Assembly: GCA_027079305.1 (NCBI GenBank)
Contig: JALWVU010000055.1
Location: 62,001-126,000, forward strand
Length of the DNA: 64,000 nucleotides
Direction of reading: 5' to 3'
Source of the DNA: Aquificaceae bacterium
Lineage (GTDB): Bacteria; Aquificota; Aquificia; Aquificales; Aquificaceae
The notes below the pieces were generated by a model that was not told where the DNA came from, ran no database searches, and was given only the letters and a program-made list of their open reading frames with translations. This document shows positions 49,125 through 56,857 of this stretch, in pieces; positions within the stretch are counted from its first letter, which is position 1, and every line of letters starts with the position of its first letter. A program made the position numbers and the translations under genes.

Positions 49125-49962
49125 AGACCACCCTGTTCTTGCCGTGCTCCTTGGCCTTATACATAGCCTTGTCCACTCTGTCGAGCACTTCCGTATAAGA
49201 TTCTCCCTCCCTGTATCCAGTAGCACCTATGCTGACAGTTACCCTAATGCCTCCGAAATCTGCTTCCTCCACTATTCTTCTTATTCTTTCCGCCACCCTA
49301 ACTGCCTCCTCAGGTCTGGTCTCAGGAAGAATTACAAGAAACTCTTCACCCCCGAACCGGCCAACATAATCCGTAGAGCGAAGTTCCTGTCTTATGAGTG
49401 AAGCCACATGCCGGAGAACCTGGTCTCCTCTCTTATGGCCGTAGGTATCGTTTATCTCCTTGAAGTTGTCTATGTCTATGAATAGGACGGAGATGGGTTT
49501 TTTATATCTCCTCGCTCTCTCTACTTCTAACATAAATATGTCTTCTATCTTCCTTCTATTGTATATTCCCGTTAAACTATCAAAGTCAGCAAGGAACTTT
49601 AGCTCCCTTATTATCTCACCTATGTATCTGTCTATGAACATCTCCATATATAGATCCTCATCCAGCTTGCTTCCTACGAGAAGATGGTAGCTCCTGACAT
49701 CATGCTCGTGGAAGGAGTAGGATCTTTTGCTACATTCCAGATTCTTTATGGGACAGTAGTTTTCTCCGAATACCTTCCAGCAGGGTCTGTCTATCCCATG
49801 GGTTAACTCATAACATTTAGTTCCCTCATCCTTGAAAATCCTTTCCGCCTCCTCGTTCATTAAGATTACTTCGTATGAAGAATTTATGATTAATGTAGGA
49901 AAGGGGAGTCTGTTTATGTAAAAAAGCAATCCCTCCTTCTTCAAGCACTCTGAGAGGCCCAT
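49117..49962 (-). CDS. Cysteine-rich PAS - GGDEF diguanylate cyclase
   Basis: A 281-residue soluble protein. N-terminal PAS (about 15-110) has LIINSSYEVILMNEEAERIF followed by CYELTHGIDRPCWKVF and CPIKNLEC (Cys50, 61, 70, 77), the H-x-PC...CP-type insert found in some redox- or metal-linked PAS domains. The GGDEF domain has RFGGEEFLV with an RxxD inhibitory site (RSTD). Output is c-di-GMP synthesis; the signal is unknown. The start follows a GGAGGAGGGG ribosome binding site. It is convergent with the MFS carrier. Confidence 0.92.
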   Translation of the reverse strand: MGLSECLKKEGLLFYINRLPFPTLIINSSYEVILMNEEAERIFKDEGTKCYELTHGIDRPCWKVFGENYCPIKNLECSKRSYSFHEHDVRSYHLLVGSKLDEDLYMEMFIDRYIGEIIRELKFLADFDSLTGIYNRRKIEDIFMLEVERARRYKKPISVLFIDIDNFKEINDTYGHKRGDQVLRHVASLIRQELRSTDYVGRFGGEEFLVILPETRPEEAVRVAERIRRIVEEADFGGIRVTVSIGATGYREGESYTEVLDRVDKAMYKAKEHGKNRVVFM

Positions 49963-50062
49963 TTCCCCTCCTCCTGCATATGGTTTTTAAAATTTTGCAA
50001 CGAACAAAGTAAGAATCAATTTAAATAGATTTTATGTGGCAATTAAAAAAGCTTATACAGTC

Positions 50063-51715
50063 TTACACCTCAAAGCCTTTCATCCTCTCCTCGACCTGGG
50101 CGGACACTTCCTTTATATTCCTGATCTCCTGAACCATCTCCCTTATGCTGGAGGTATTCTTTTCGGAGACCTGGGTTATCTCGGTCATGTTGTCCCTTAT
50201 TATGTCTATGGCCCTGCTCTGCTCCTCCATGGCAGTCGCTATGGTATCTATCACGCTCGCTATCTCCCTGGTAACCTCCTCTATTCTCTTGTAGCTCTCC
50301 ACCACGTCTTCAGAGGCGTTCTTTCCTTCCTCAACGGTTCCGAGAGCCTTTTCCACGAGGGAGGCTATCTCCTTGGCCGCGTTCCCCGAGATCTCGGCGA
50401 GCCTCCTCACCTCGTCCGCCACGACCGCAAAACCCCTCCCCATCTCACCTGCCCTCGCAGCCTCTATGGCCGCGTTCAGAGCCAGAAGGTTCGTCTGCTC
50501 CGCTATGTTTATGATGGTCTCCGTTATAGAGCTTATCTCCTTGCTCACCTCCACTATATTGCCCATGGCGGTGTGCATTATGTCCACCTTGGACTTTCCG
50601 TTCTGTATGGCCTTTTCCATGTCGAGGGAGATGTTCCTCGCCCTGAGGGTCTCCTCGGAGATCTGCCTGACAGCCTCGGAGGTCTCGTCCACGGAGGTCA
50701 TTATGTTGGCTATGCTGTTGTTGAGGTTCTCGTTCTCGCTCTCTATCCTGCCCGCGTGATCTGTCAGGACGTTTATACTGCTCGCTATGCTGAGTAGCCC
50801 CTCCTTCACATTTTTAAGGGCTTTCTGAAGGTCCGAGAGTGAGTTGTTTATATATTCGGAAAGCTCCTGAAGGTCCCCCTTGTAGCTTCCCTGAATCCTT
50901 ACCTTCATGTTACCCTTTGCCACCCTCATCATCACGTTCTTTATGGAGTTTATGGCGCTTCCAAGATCCCTTACCATCGCCTCGAGGGCTTCCACCAGCC
51001 TGTCCAGCTCGTTTCTGAACTTCCTGAGCTTTATATCCCTGAACCTCATGTTCCTCGCAAGCTCGTCCACGGTGGAGGAGAGGGTGTTTATCTGCTTAAT
51101 GATCCCCCTTGAAACAAACCAGAGTAGTATGGAAACGACGAGTATGGAAGGAACCGTTATGCCTATTACGAGTGTCCTTGCCATGACCACATTCCTTAAG
51201 AGTTCCTCCTGGGCGTTGGCTATAAACTCCCGTCTAATTTCGATCAGCCTGTTGAGAGTCTCGATGGTATCCTTGAAGCCCTCCTTCTCAAGCTCAAGCA
51301 GGGTTTCTTTGGCTTCATCGTAGGCTTCAAGTTCGAGGAGCTGTTTTATACTCTCAAGGTCTCCCTGATAGGTGAAGAAGCTTAAGATCCTTGTAAGCTC
51401 CGCCTCTTCCTTAGAAAGCTCTCTCCTGTTCTCACTTAGCTTTTTGATGTTTTCCGTGTACTCTTTTATGTGCCTGTCCAGCTCCTTCCTGAATTCCTCG
51501 TTGTTCGGATCGAAGATTATGTTCCTTATGTCTATGGCCATGTTCAGAAGACTCATTTTCATATCCTTGTATATAGCCATTTCCTTGAGAGCATTGTGAA
51601 CCTCCTGGACGGACCTGTTCACCTTCTCCTGTATGTTGTAGAGAATAACTCCCACCGCCACCGCCGCTACCACAAGAAGGACATTGATCGAAAGGAGTCT
51701 TGCCTTTATACTCAT
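50063..51715 (-). CDS. Methyl-accepting chemotaxis protein, membrane type
   Basis: A 550-residue chemoreceptor. TM1 (about 8-26), a four-helix-bundle-like periplasmic domain (about 30-180) rich in Glu/Lys, TM2 (about 185-208), HAMP (GIIKQINTLSSTVDELARN), then a long coiled coil with the signalling tip QTNLLALNAAIEAARAGEMGRGFAVVADEVRRLAE. No CheB/CheR docking pentapeptide at the C-terminus. The ligand is unknown. AGGAGG precedes the start. It is divergent from the flagellar gene set at 51790. Confidence 0.96.
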   Translation of the reverse strand: MSIKARLLSINVLLVVAAVAVGVILYNIQEKVNRSVQEVHNALKEMAIYKDMKMSLLNMAIDIRNIIFDPNNEEFRKELDRHIKEYTENIKKLSENRRELSKEEAELTRILSFFTYQGDLESIKQLLELEAYDEAKETLLELEKEGFKDTIETLNRLIEIRREFIANAQEELLRNVVMARTLVIGITVPSILVVSILLWFVSRGIIKQINTLSSTVDELARNMRFRDIKLRKFRNELDRLVEALEAMVRDLGSAINSIKNVMMRVAKGNMKVRIQGSYKGDLQELSEYINNSLSDLQKALKNVKEGLLSIASSINVLTDHAGRIESENENLNNSIANIMTSVDETSEAVRQISEETLRARNISLDMEKAIQNGKSKVDIMHTAMGNIVEVSKEISSITETIINIAEQTNLLALNAAIEAARAGEMGRGFAVVADEVRRLAEISGNAAKEIASLVEKALGTVEEGKNASEDVVESYKRIEEVTREIASVIDTIATAMEEQSRAIDIIRDNMTEITQVSEKNTSSIREMVQEIRNIKEVSAQVEERMKGFEV

Positions 51716-51789
51716 GCCCGAACCTCCTGAGAAAACCTCTCAAAAATAATCGTAAAGTAACGAAGGATATTATAGGAGGGTAAAATTCC

Positions 51790-52041
51790 GTGAGCTTGAG
51801 GGAGAAGATAGAGGGCTTGAAAGAAAGGCTTCTGGACCCCTTCGATGTGGAAGGGCTCGATAGGGAATTCGAGGAGCTTCTGGAGATGATGAGTAGAGCT
51901 GAGCCTGGAGAGATAAAAGGTTTGCAGGACGAATTCGAAGAGGTGAGAAAGCTCGTGAAAAGGAATATGGAGATAATCTCTGGAAGCATTAAGCCTCTGG
52001 TTGAGAAAGTTCAGGACGGAATTCTATCGAGGAGGGTGTGA
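51790..52041 (+). CDS. Small helical protein, FlgN-like chaperone candidate
   Basis: An 83-residue acidic, all-helical protein (LREKIEGLKERLLDPFD, EFEELLEMMSRAEP, KGLQDEFEEVRKLVKRNMEII) directly upstream of flgK; the last base of its stop is the first base of the flgK ATG (TGATG). FlgN, the export chaperone for FlgK and FlgL, is a small helical protein usually encoded just before flgK, so this is the likely role from size, composition and position. No motif proves it. GTG 51790 follows GGAGGG. Confidence 0.6.
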   Translation: MSLREKIEGLKERLLDPFDVEGLDREFEELLEMMSRAEPGEIKGLQDEFEEVRKLVKRNMEIISGSIKPLVEKVQDGILSRRV

Positions 52042-53651
52042 TGTTCGGAGCCTCCTTCGGGATAATCTCTCATGCTCTTGAGATATACAGGAAGTCCCTC
52101 GATGTGAGGAACAGGAACGTCCTGAACGCCAACAACCCCGACTACGTGGAGGAAAACCCTGTTGTGGAGAGCTTCGCCCCAGCGGGAATAAACCTGGCGG
52201 ACGTTCTCAGAGATCAAAACCTCTACTACGTGAACCTCAGGAACTCCAAGCTGTCGATAGTCAGATACTTAGAGGAGAGGAGCGGAGTTCTCTCCAACGT
52301 GGAGGGGATCTTTCAGGAGCTCTTCGAGGGAACTGGTATAAACGACTACACCAACCGCTTCTACAGGGCTTACCTGGATCTTATGAAGGATCCCACCAAC
52401 GAGGGAGCCAGGAGCGAGCTATACAACTCCGCAAGGAGCCTCTCGGACTTCATAAGGAACAGGGGAAGGGATCTGGACGAGCTCAAAAACAGCCTCGACT
52501 TCACAATAAGCCAGACGGTTTCCAGGGCCAACGAGCTTATAAGGAAGATATACGTGATCAACAGGGACATAACGGTCACCTACGCCCAGACCTACGCGAG
52601 GGGGAAGGACTACAAGAACCTCCTCGACACGAGGGACAGGTATCTGAGGGAGCTTTCGGAGCTCATAAACATAGACGTTCAGGAGGACGAGATAGGGAGA
52701 GTCAAGGTTATAACCTCGAAGGGCTTTGCCCTCGTGGACTTTCAGGACAACTACTGGCAGTTGGAGTATTCGGGGGGAAGGCTCTTCTGGAAGTCCAAGA
52801 GCGGGAGCGACGTAGACATAACGGACGTTATAGAGTCTGGAAAGCTCAAGGCCCTCTTCGACGCGATGGGAGACCTGGACAGGTTCAAGAGCGAGCTGGA
52901 CACGATAGCCAGGGACCTCATCTCCAACGTCAAGCTCCCCAGGGCGAACAGCGGGACCTGGTATCTGATAGAGAACCAGCCAGACACCACCTCCTACATA
53001 GGAAGCTCTGGAACCCTTTACCTATACGACAGCTCCAACAACCTCCTGGGAAGGATCGACTACTCCTCTGGAAACCTGAGCGTATACGACTCCGCCAACA
53101 ACCTGCTCGCCACATACCCAGAGGCCAGCCTCCAGAACTTCAGGGACGCCATAAACACCTACTTCGGAGCCAACTTCAGCGCGGACATAGTCAGCAACCC
53201 CGACGGGACATACACTTTAAAGATCACTGAGCTCTCCCCCAACTCCAGGATAGACGACACGGGAGGGAACTTCTACGAAAGCTCCCCCGTCTTTCAGGGA
53301 ACGGGAGTCTCGGACATATCCCCGGTAAGCACCTTGAGCTCGGACTTAGAAGACCTCGACTTCTCACTCACCGACACCTTCAGCGACTTTGCCAACTCCT
53401 GGTGGGAGGGAAGCAGGCAGAAGATAAACGATCTTGTGAACGACATATCCACCACCCAGGCGGACACCAAGGACAAGCTGAGGATAGAGTCCGCCCTTCT
53501 CGAGTCCCTGAACAGGAAGCTCCAGGAGATGCAGGGAGTCTCCATAGACAAGGAGTTCATGGAGATCATGAAGATCCAGAGGACCTACCAGGCGGTGGCG
53601 AGGATAGTGAGGACCATAGACGAGCTTCTCCAGACCACTCTTAACATGTGA
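52041..53651 (+). CDS. flgK: Flagellar hook-associated protein 1
   Basis: A 536-residue FlgK, the first hook-filament junction protein. N-terminal FGIISHALEIYRKSLDVRNRNVLNANNPDYVEENP and SGVLSNVEGIFQELFEGTGI are the D0/D1 coiled-coil parts; C-terminal INDLVNDISTTQADTKDKL and QEMQGVSIDKEFMEIMKIQRTYQAVARIVRTIDEL are the matching half. ATG 52041 is used rather than GTG 52038, giving the TGATG coupling. The surface domain (about residues 318-415) contains a module also found in FlgL (NPDGTYTLKI). The DNA here is G+C-rich and uniform. Confidence 0.96.
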   Translation: MFGASFGIISHALEIYRKSLDVRNRNVLNANNPDYVEENPVVESFAPAGINLADVLRDQNLYYVNLRNSKLSIVRYLEERSGVLSNVEGIFQELFEGTGINDYTNRFYRAYLDLMKDPTNEGARSELYNSARSLSDFIRNRGRDLDELKNSLDFTISQTVSRANELIRKIYVINRDITVTYAQTYARGKDYKNLLDTRDRYLRELSELINIDVQEDEIGRVKVITSKGFALVDFQDNYWQLEYSGGRLFWKSKSGSDVDITDVIESGKLKALFDAMGDLDRFKSELDTIARDLISNVKLPRANSGTWYLIENQPDTTSYIGSSGTLYLYDSSNNLLGRIDYSSGNLSVYDSANNLLATYPEASLQNFRDAINTYFGANFSADIVSNPDGTYTLKITELSPNSRIDDTGGNFYESSPVFQGTGVSDISPVSTLSSDLEDLDFSLTDTFSDFANSWWEGSRQKINDLVNDISTTQADTKDKLRIESALLESLNRKLQEMQGVSIDKEFMEIMKIQRTYQAVARIVRTIDELLQTTLNM

Positions 53652-53661
53652 GGTGTGAGAG

Positions 53662-55107
53662 ATGAAGGTGCCCGATAATCTGGTCTACTCGATCTTCCAG
53701 TTCCAGGATGCGAGGATAAGGCGGGAGCTCACAAGGAAGACGGTGGAGATAGCGACGGGGAAGAGGATACAGAACCTCTCCGACGATCCCGTGGCCACCC
53801 TGGACGTGATAAACCTGAAGCGTGAGATATCCCAGCTCTCCCAGTTCTCCAAAAACAGGCTCTTTGCGGACGTCAACCTCTCCTACATAGACTTCACCCT
53901 CGGCAAGATGTCCGACAAGATAAAGATGCTCTACACCAAGGCGGTCCAGGCCAAGAACGAGATAAACTCAACGGACGCCCTCAAGGCAGTAGGGGCGGAG
54001 TTCCAGGAGGCGATAAAGTTCCTGCTGGATAGAGCAAACGAGAAGGTGGGGGAGAACTACATCTTCTCTGGATCCGCCCTCACCACAAAGCCCTTCACCG
54101 ACAGCTTCGTCTACCAGGGATCGGACGAGCCTTTCAACGTCCAGATAGACACGGGGAGCTTCATCCAGGTCTTCTCCTCTGGAAGGGAGGTCTTCTCAAC
54201 GAACGTCTACCAGATGGACGCCCTCTTCTCTTCACCCGAAGACCCCTTTGCGGTTTCCGGAACCATGAGCGTGAGCTACGACTCGACCACCGTGAGCGTG
54301 GACTACGGGAGGGGGATATGGTATCTGGCTGGTAAGGTCTCGGATCCCGACGTTCCCCTCTCCAGCTACGGCTTCGACGGGGACCTTGTCCTCTACGACA
54401 GCTCCATGAACGAGATCGCGAGGATCTCCAACTACGGCCAGTATTCCCTCAACGACCTTAAAAACCAGATAGACACCCTATTTGGTGCTCAGAACATATC
54501 CGCAACCATCGTAACCAACCCCGACGGGACCTACACCCTGAAGATAGTGGATGCGGACATCCCCCCCGACAACTTCATAGAGGACACCTCTGGGAACATC
54601 CTCGAGAGCAACAACCTCCAGAACTTCGTGAAGATATTCAACGGGATATCCCCTGGGGACGTTAAGGCCTTCGTCCATCAGGTTCCGAACGGCCAGTTCA
54701 CCATGAGGCTGATACCAGAGGATACCTCCACCCCTCTCTCCGTCTCCTTCTCGGGGACCGCCCTGGGGAACTTCTCGACACTCAACGTCTTCCAGGTCCT
54801 CGGTGAGATAAAGGACAAGCTCCTTGCAGGCCTGGGCCCAGACGACTCGGACATAATGGCCAATCAGAGGGCCTACGACAAGGTGGTGAAGGTGAGATCC
54901 CAGGTGGGGAGCGTCCTCTCGCAGGTTAGGGACCTCCAGCCCGTTCAGGAGAACAGGATGGATGTGCTCAACAAGCGCAAGTCCGACACAGAAGAGGTGG
55001 AGCTCTCCGAGAGCATAATGGAGTATACCAGATACAGGATAGCCTACGAGGCCCTCATGAGGATAGTGGCGGAGTCAAGAGATCTAACCATACTCAGATA
55101 CATCTGA
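53662..55107 (+). CDS. flgL: Flagellar hook-associated protein 3
   Basis: A 481-residue FlgL, the second hook-filament junction protein. N-terminal VPDNLVYSIFQFQDARIRRELTRKTVEIATGKRIQNLSDDPVA and the C-terminal RVRSQVGS-type helix with SESIMEYTRYRIAYEALMRIVAE are the terminal coiled coils shared with flagellin. GENYIFSGSAL marks the D1/D2 transition. It is longer than E. coli FlgL (317) because of a large central surface domain (about 170-340). It starts 10 bases after flgK with GAGGTGTGAGAG as ribosome binding site. Confidence 0.95.
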   Translation: MKVPDNLVYSIFQFQDARIRRELTRKTVEIATGKRIQNLSDDPVATLDVINLKREISQLSQFSKNRLFADVNLSYIDFTLGKMSDKIKMLYTKAVQAKNEINSTDALKAVGAEFQEAIKFLLDRANEKVGENYIFSGSALTTKPFTDSFVYQGSDEPFNVQIDTGSFIQVFSSGREVFSTNVYQMDALFSSPEDPFAVSGTMSVSYDSTTVSVDYGRGIWYLAGKVSDPDVPLSSYGFDGDLVLYDSSMNEIARISNYGQYSLNDLKNQIDTLFGAQNISATIVTNPDGTYTLKIVDADIPPDNFIEDTSGNILESNNLQNFVKIFNGISPGDVKAFVHQVPNGQFTMRLIPEDTSTPLSVSFSGTALGNFSTLNVFQVLGEIKDKLLAGLGPDDSDIMANQRAYDKVVKVRSQVGSVLSQVRDLQPVQENRMDVLNKRKSDTEEVELSESIMEYTRYRIAYEALMRIVAESRDLTILRYI

Positions 55108-55452
55108 TCACTCCTCCTCCTCCGTGAAGGCGCTTATTATGGTCTCTATTATGGAGATTATCACCGAGATCACGTTCGCCGCCAGAGCCCCCTGGGCGAG
55201 ACCTATCGCCTCCTGGGGATCCCCCATGTGGTAGAGGAAGAGGGCTGGGATAAGGTGGAGGTCCGCCACCAGGCTCGAGGCGAGCATCTCGGTCGAGAGG
55301 ACCCTTCCCTCGCCCACCTTCAGTATGGTCGCTGCCAGGTTGGCTGCAACCGTCACCACAAGCTCGTAAGAGTTGGGGCTCGTTATGAAGCTTATGTTGG
55401 TGGTAAGGGCCATCAGGATGAAGAAGTCGGTGATTATCTTCTTGTATCTCAT
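55108..55452 (-). CDS. Small membrane protein, partner of the K+ channel
   Basis: A 114-residue protein with three to four membrane helices (about 5-25, 28-45, 60-78, 88-107) and an acidic tail (FTEEEE). It starts at ATG 55452 with GGAGGG as ribosome binding site, which lies in the last codons of the upstream potassium-channel gene, so the two are coupled. It resembles DUF6394-type proteins in length and hydrophobic layout, though I cannot prove the family. A role as channel accessory subunit is inference. Confidence 0.6.
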   Translation of the reverse strand: MRYKKIITDFFILMALTTNISFITSPNSYELVVTVAANLAATILKVGEGRVLSTEMLASSLVADLHLIPALFLYHMGDPQEAIGLAQGALAANVISVIISIIETIISAFTEEEE

Positions 55453-55454
55453 AT

Positions 55455-56591
55455 CTAACCCTCCAGGACCTTGGAAGCCTCCTCTAAGAGGATCCTCTGG
55501 GCCTTCCTCAGGTTCTTGGGCTGTCCGAAGATGATGAGCGTGTCCCCCTCCTCCACGGTAGTCTCACCCGTGATGGTGACGTCCAGGTAGCCGTCTGGCT
55601 TTCTTATGGCTATGACCGTGACTCTCAGAGCCCTTCTGAGATCTATGTCCTTCAGCTTCTTCCCGATGAGCGGAGAGCCAGGCTCCACCTTCAGCTCCAG
55701 TATGTCTATGTCCGTCTCCTCCCCGAAGGCTATCCTGTCGAAGAGGTCCGAGATGAAGGCGGAGCCCGTGTGGAATATGTAGGCGGCGAGCCTGGTGGCG
55801 AGGAGCTTGTTGGGAACGAGGGCCCTGTTGGCCCCCAGCTCCTCCAGCTTCTCCGCGGTCCCGTCGGTGGAGGCGAAGGAGTATATGTAGAACTCCTCCT
55901 TGGAGGGCCTCAGGAGCCTTGCGGTAACTATCACCGCTATGTTCCTGGCGTCGTCCCCTAAGTTCACTATCATCCCTCTCGCCCTCTTTATACCAGCGGA
56001 CTGGAGGACGGACCTCTTGTGAGGTTCTTCTATCAAGAAATACTTGATGTTGTGCTCCTGCAGGAACTTCAGGGCCTCCTCCCTGCTGTCTATGACCACG
56101 AATTCGATCTTCCTCTTTTTAAGAAGCGTTGCGAGCCATGCGGAGGTCTTGTCGTATCCACAGATTATGTAGTGCCCCTCCAGGTTCTCTATCTCCCTCA
56201 GCATCCTTATGGCCCTGTAGAGCTTAATTATATCCTCCTTGAAGAAGACCCTGACTATAACGGTTACCGAGGTTGTGAAGACCCCTATCCCCATGAGGGC
56301 CAGGAAGGAGGTAAAGACCCTGCCGACGAGAGTATCGCTCCCGGCCACTATCTCCCCGTATCCTATGGTCCCGATCGTTATTATGGTCATGTAGAAGGAG
56401 TTTACGAAGTCCCCGTCCGAGAGGATCATGTATCCGATGGTCCCGACGCTGATGGCTGTGTGAAGCATCAGTAGAGGAATCCTGAACTCCTTGAGGGCCT
56501 CTATGAGCCTTCTCTCGTATATCTCTATGAGCTTCTGCTCCCTCTTCCTCCTCCTTATCCTCTTTCTGAGCCTTTTCTTCAGCCTCGCCAT
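55455..56591 (-). CDS. Potassium channel with RCK (TrkA-N/TrkA-C) domains
   Basis: A 378-residue ligand-gated channel subunit. A basic N-terminus (ARLKKRLRKRIRRRKREQK) precedes two membrane helices with the pore loop and selectivity filter TIGTIGYGEIV. The RCK domain has GHYIICGYDKTSAWLA as Rossmann dinucleotide-like site and AGIKRARGMIVNLGDD, then a TrkA-C domain with GSPLIGKKLKDIDLR and GDTLIIFGQ. This is the MthK/Kch type. ATG 56591 is preferred over the TTG at 56612, which would overlap the divergent gene's promoter. The small membrane gene follows. Confidence 0.93.
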   Translation of the reverse strand: MARLKKRLRKRIRRRKREQKLIEIYERRLIEALKEFRIPLLMLHTAISVGTIGYMILSDGDFVNSFYMTIITIGTIGYGEIVAGSDTLVGRVFTSFLALMGIGVFTTSVTVIVRVFFKEDIIKLYRAIRMLREIENLEGHYIICGYDKTSAWLATLLKKRKIEFVVIDSREEALKFLQEHNIKYFLIEEPHKRSVLQSAGIKRARGMIVNLGDDARNIAVIVTARLLRPSKEEFYIYSFASTDGTAEKLEELGANRALVPNKLLATRLAAYIFHTGSAFISDLFDRIAFGEETDIDILELKVEPGSPLIGKKLKDIDLRRALRVTVIAIRKPDGYLDVTITGETTVEEGDTLIIFGQPKNLRKAQRILLEEASKVLEG

Positions 56592-56617
56592 TATCAAGTA
56601 TAATAGTCTCAAGCGGG

Positions 56618-56824
56618 ATGAGAGTGAACGCCCTTGTAATAGACATCGAGGGGACTACCTCCGAGATAACGGAGAAGCTCAACGAGGCTCTCGACGCCAT
56701 ATACGAGGAAGGGGGAGAGGTGATAGACGTGAAGGTCACCCACGCGAGGGAGCACGGGATAGACGGCTTCACGGTAGTATACACCATCCTCTACAGGAGC
56801 GAGAGGGAGATCCCAGAGGAATGA
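56618..56824 (+). CDS. Small acidic protein of unknown function
   Basis: A 68-residue protein, VNALVIDIEGTTSEITEKLN at the N-terminus, then GGEVIDVKVTH and TVVYTILYRSE. The beta-alpha-beta-beta pattern with signature 'IDVKVT...VVYTILY' is like short proteins such as Cse60-type peptides, but the family is not certain. ATG 56618 lies 26 bases from the divergent potassium-channel start. The c-di-GMP gene starts 33 bases after its stop. Confidence 0.6.
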   Translation: MRVNALVIDIEGTTSEITEKLNEALDAIYEEGGEVIDVKVTHAREHGIDGFTVVYTILYRSEREIPEE

Positions 56825-56857
56825 GATACACGCACAAAAACCTTCGGAGGTTCCCCC

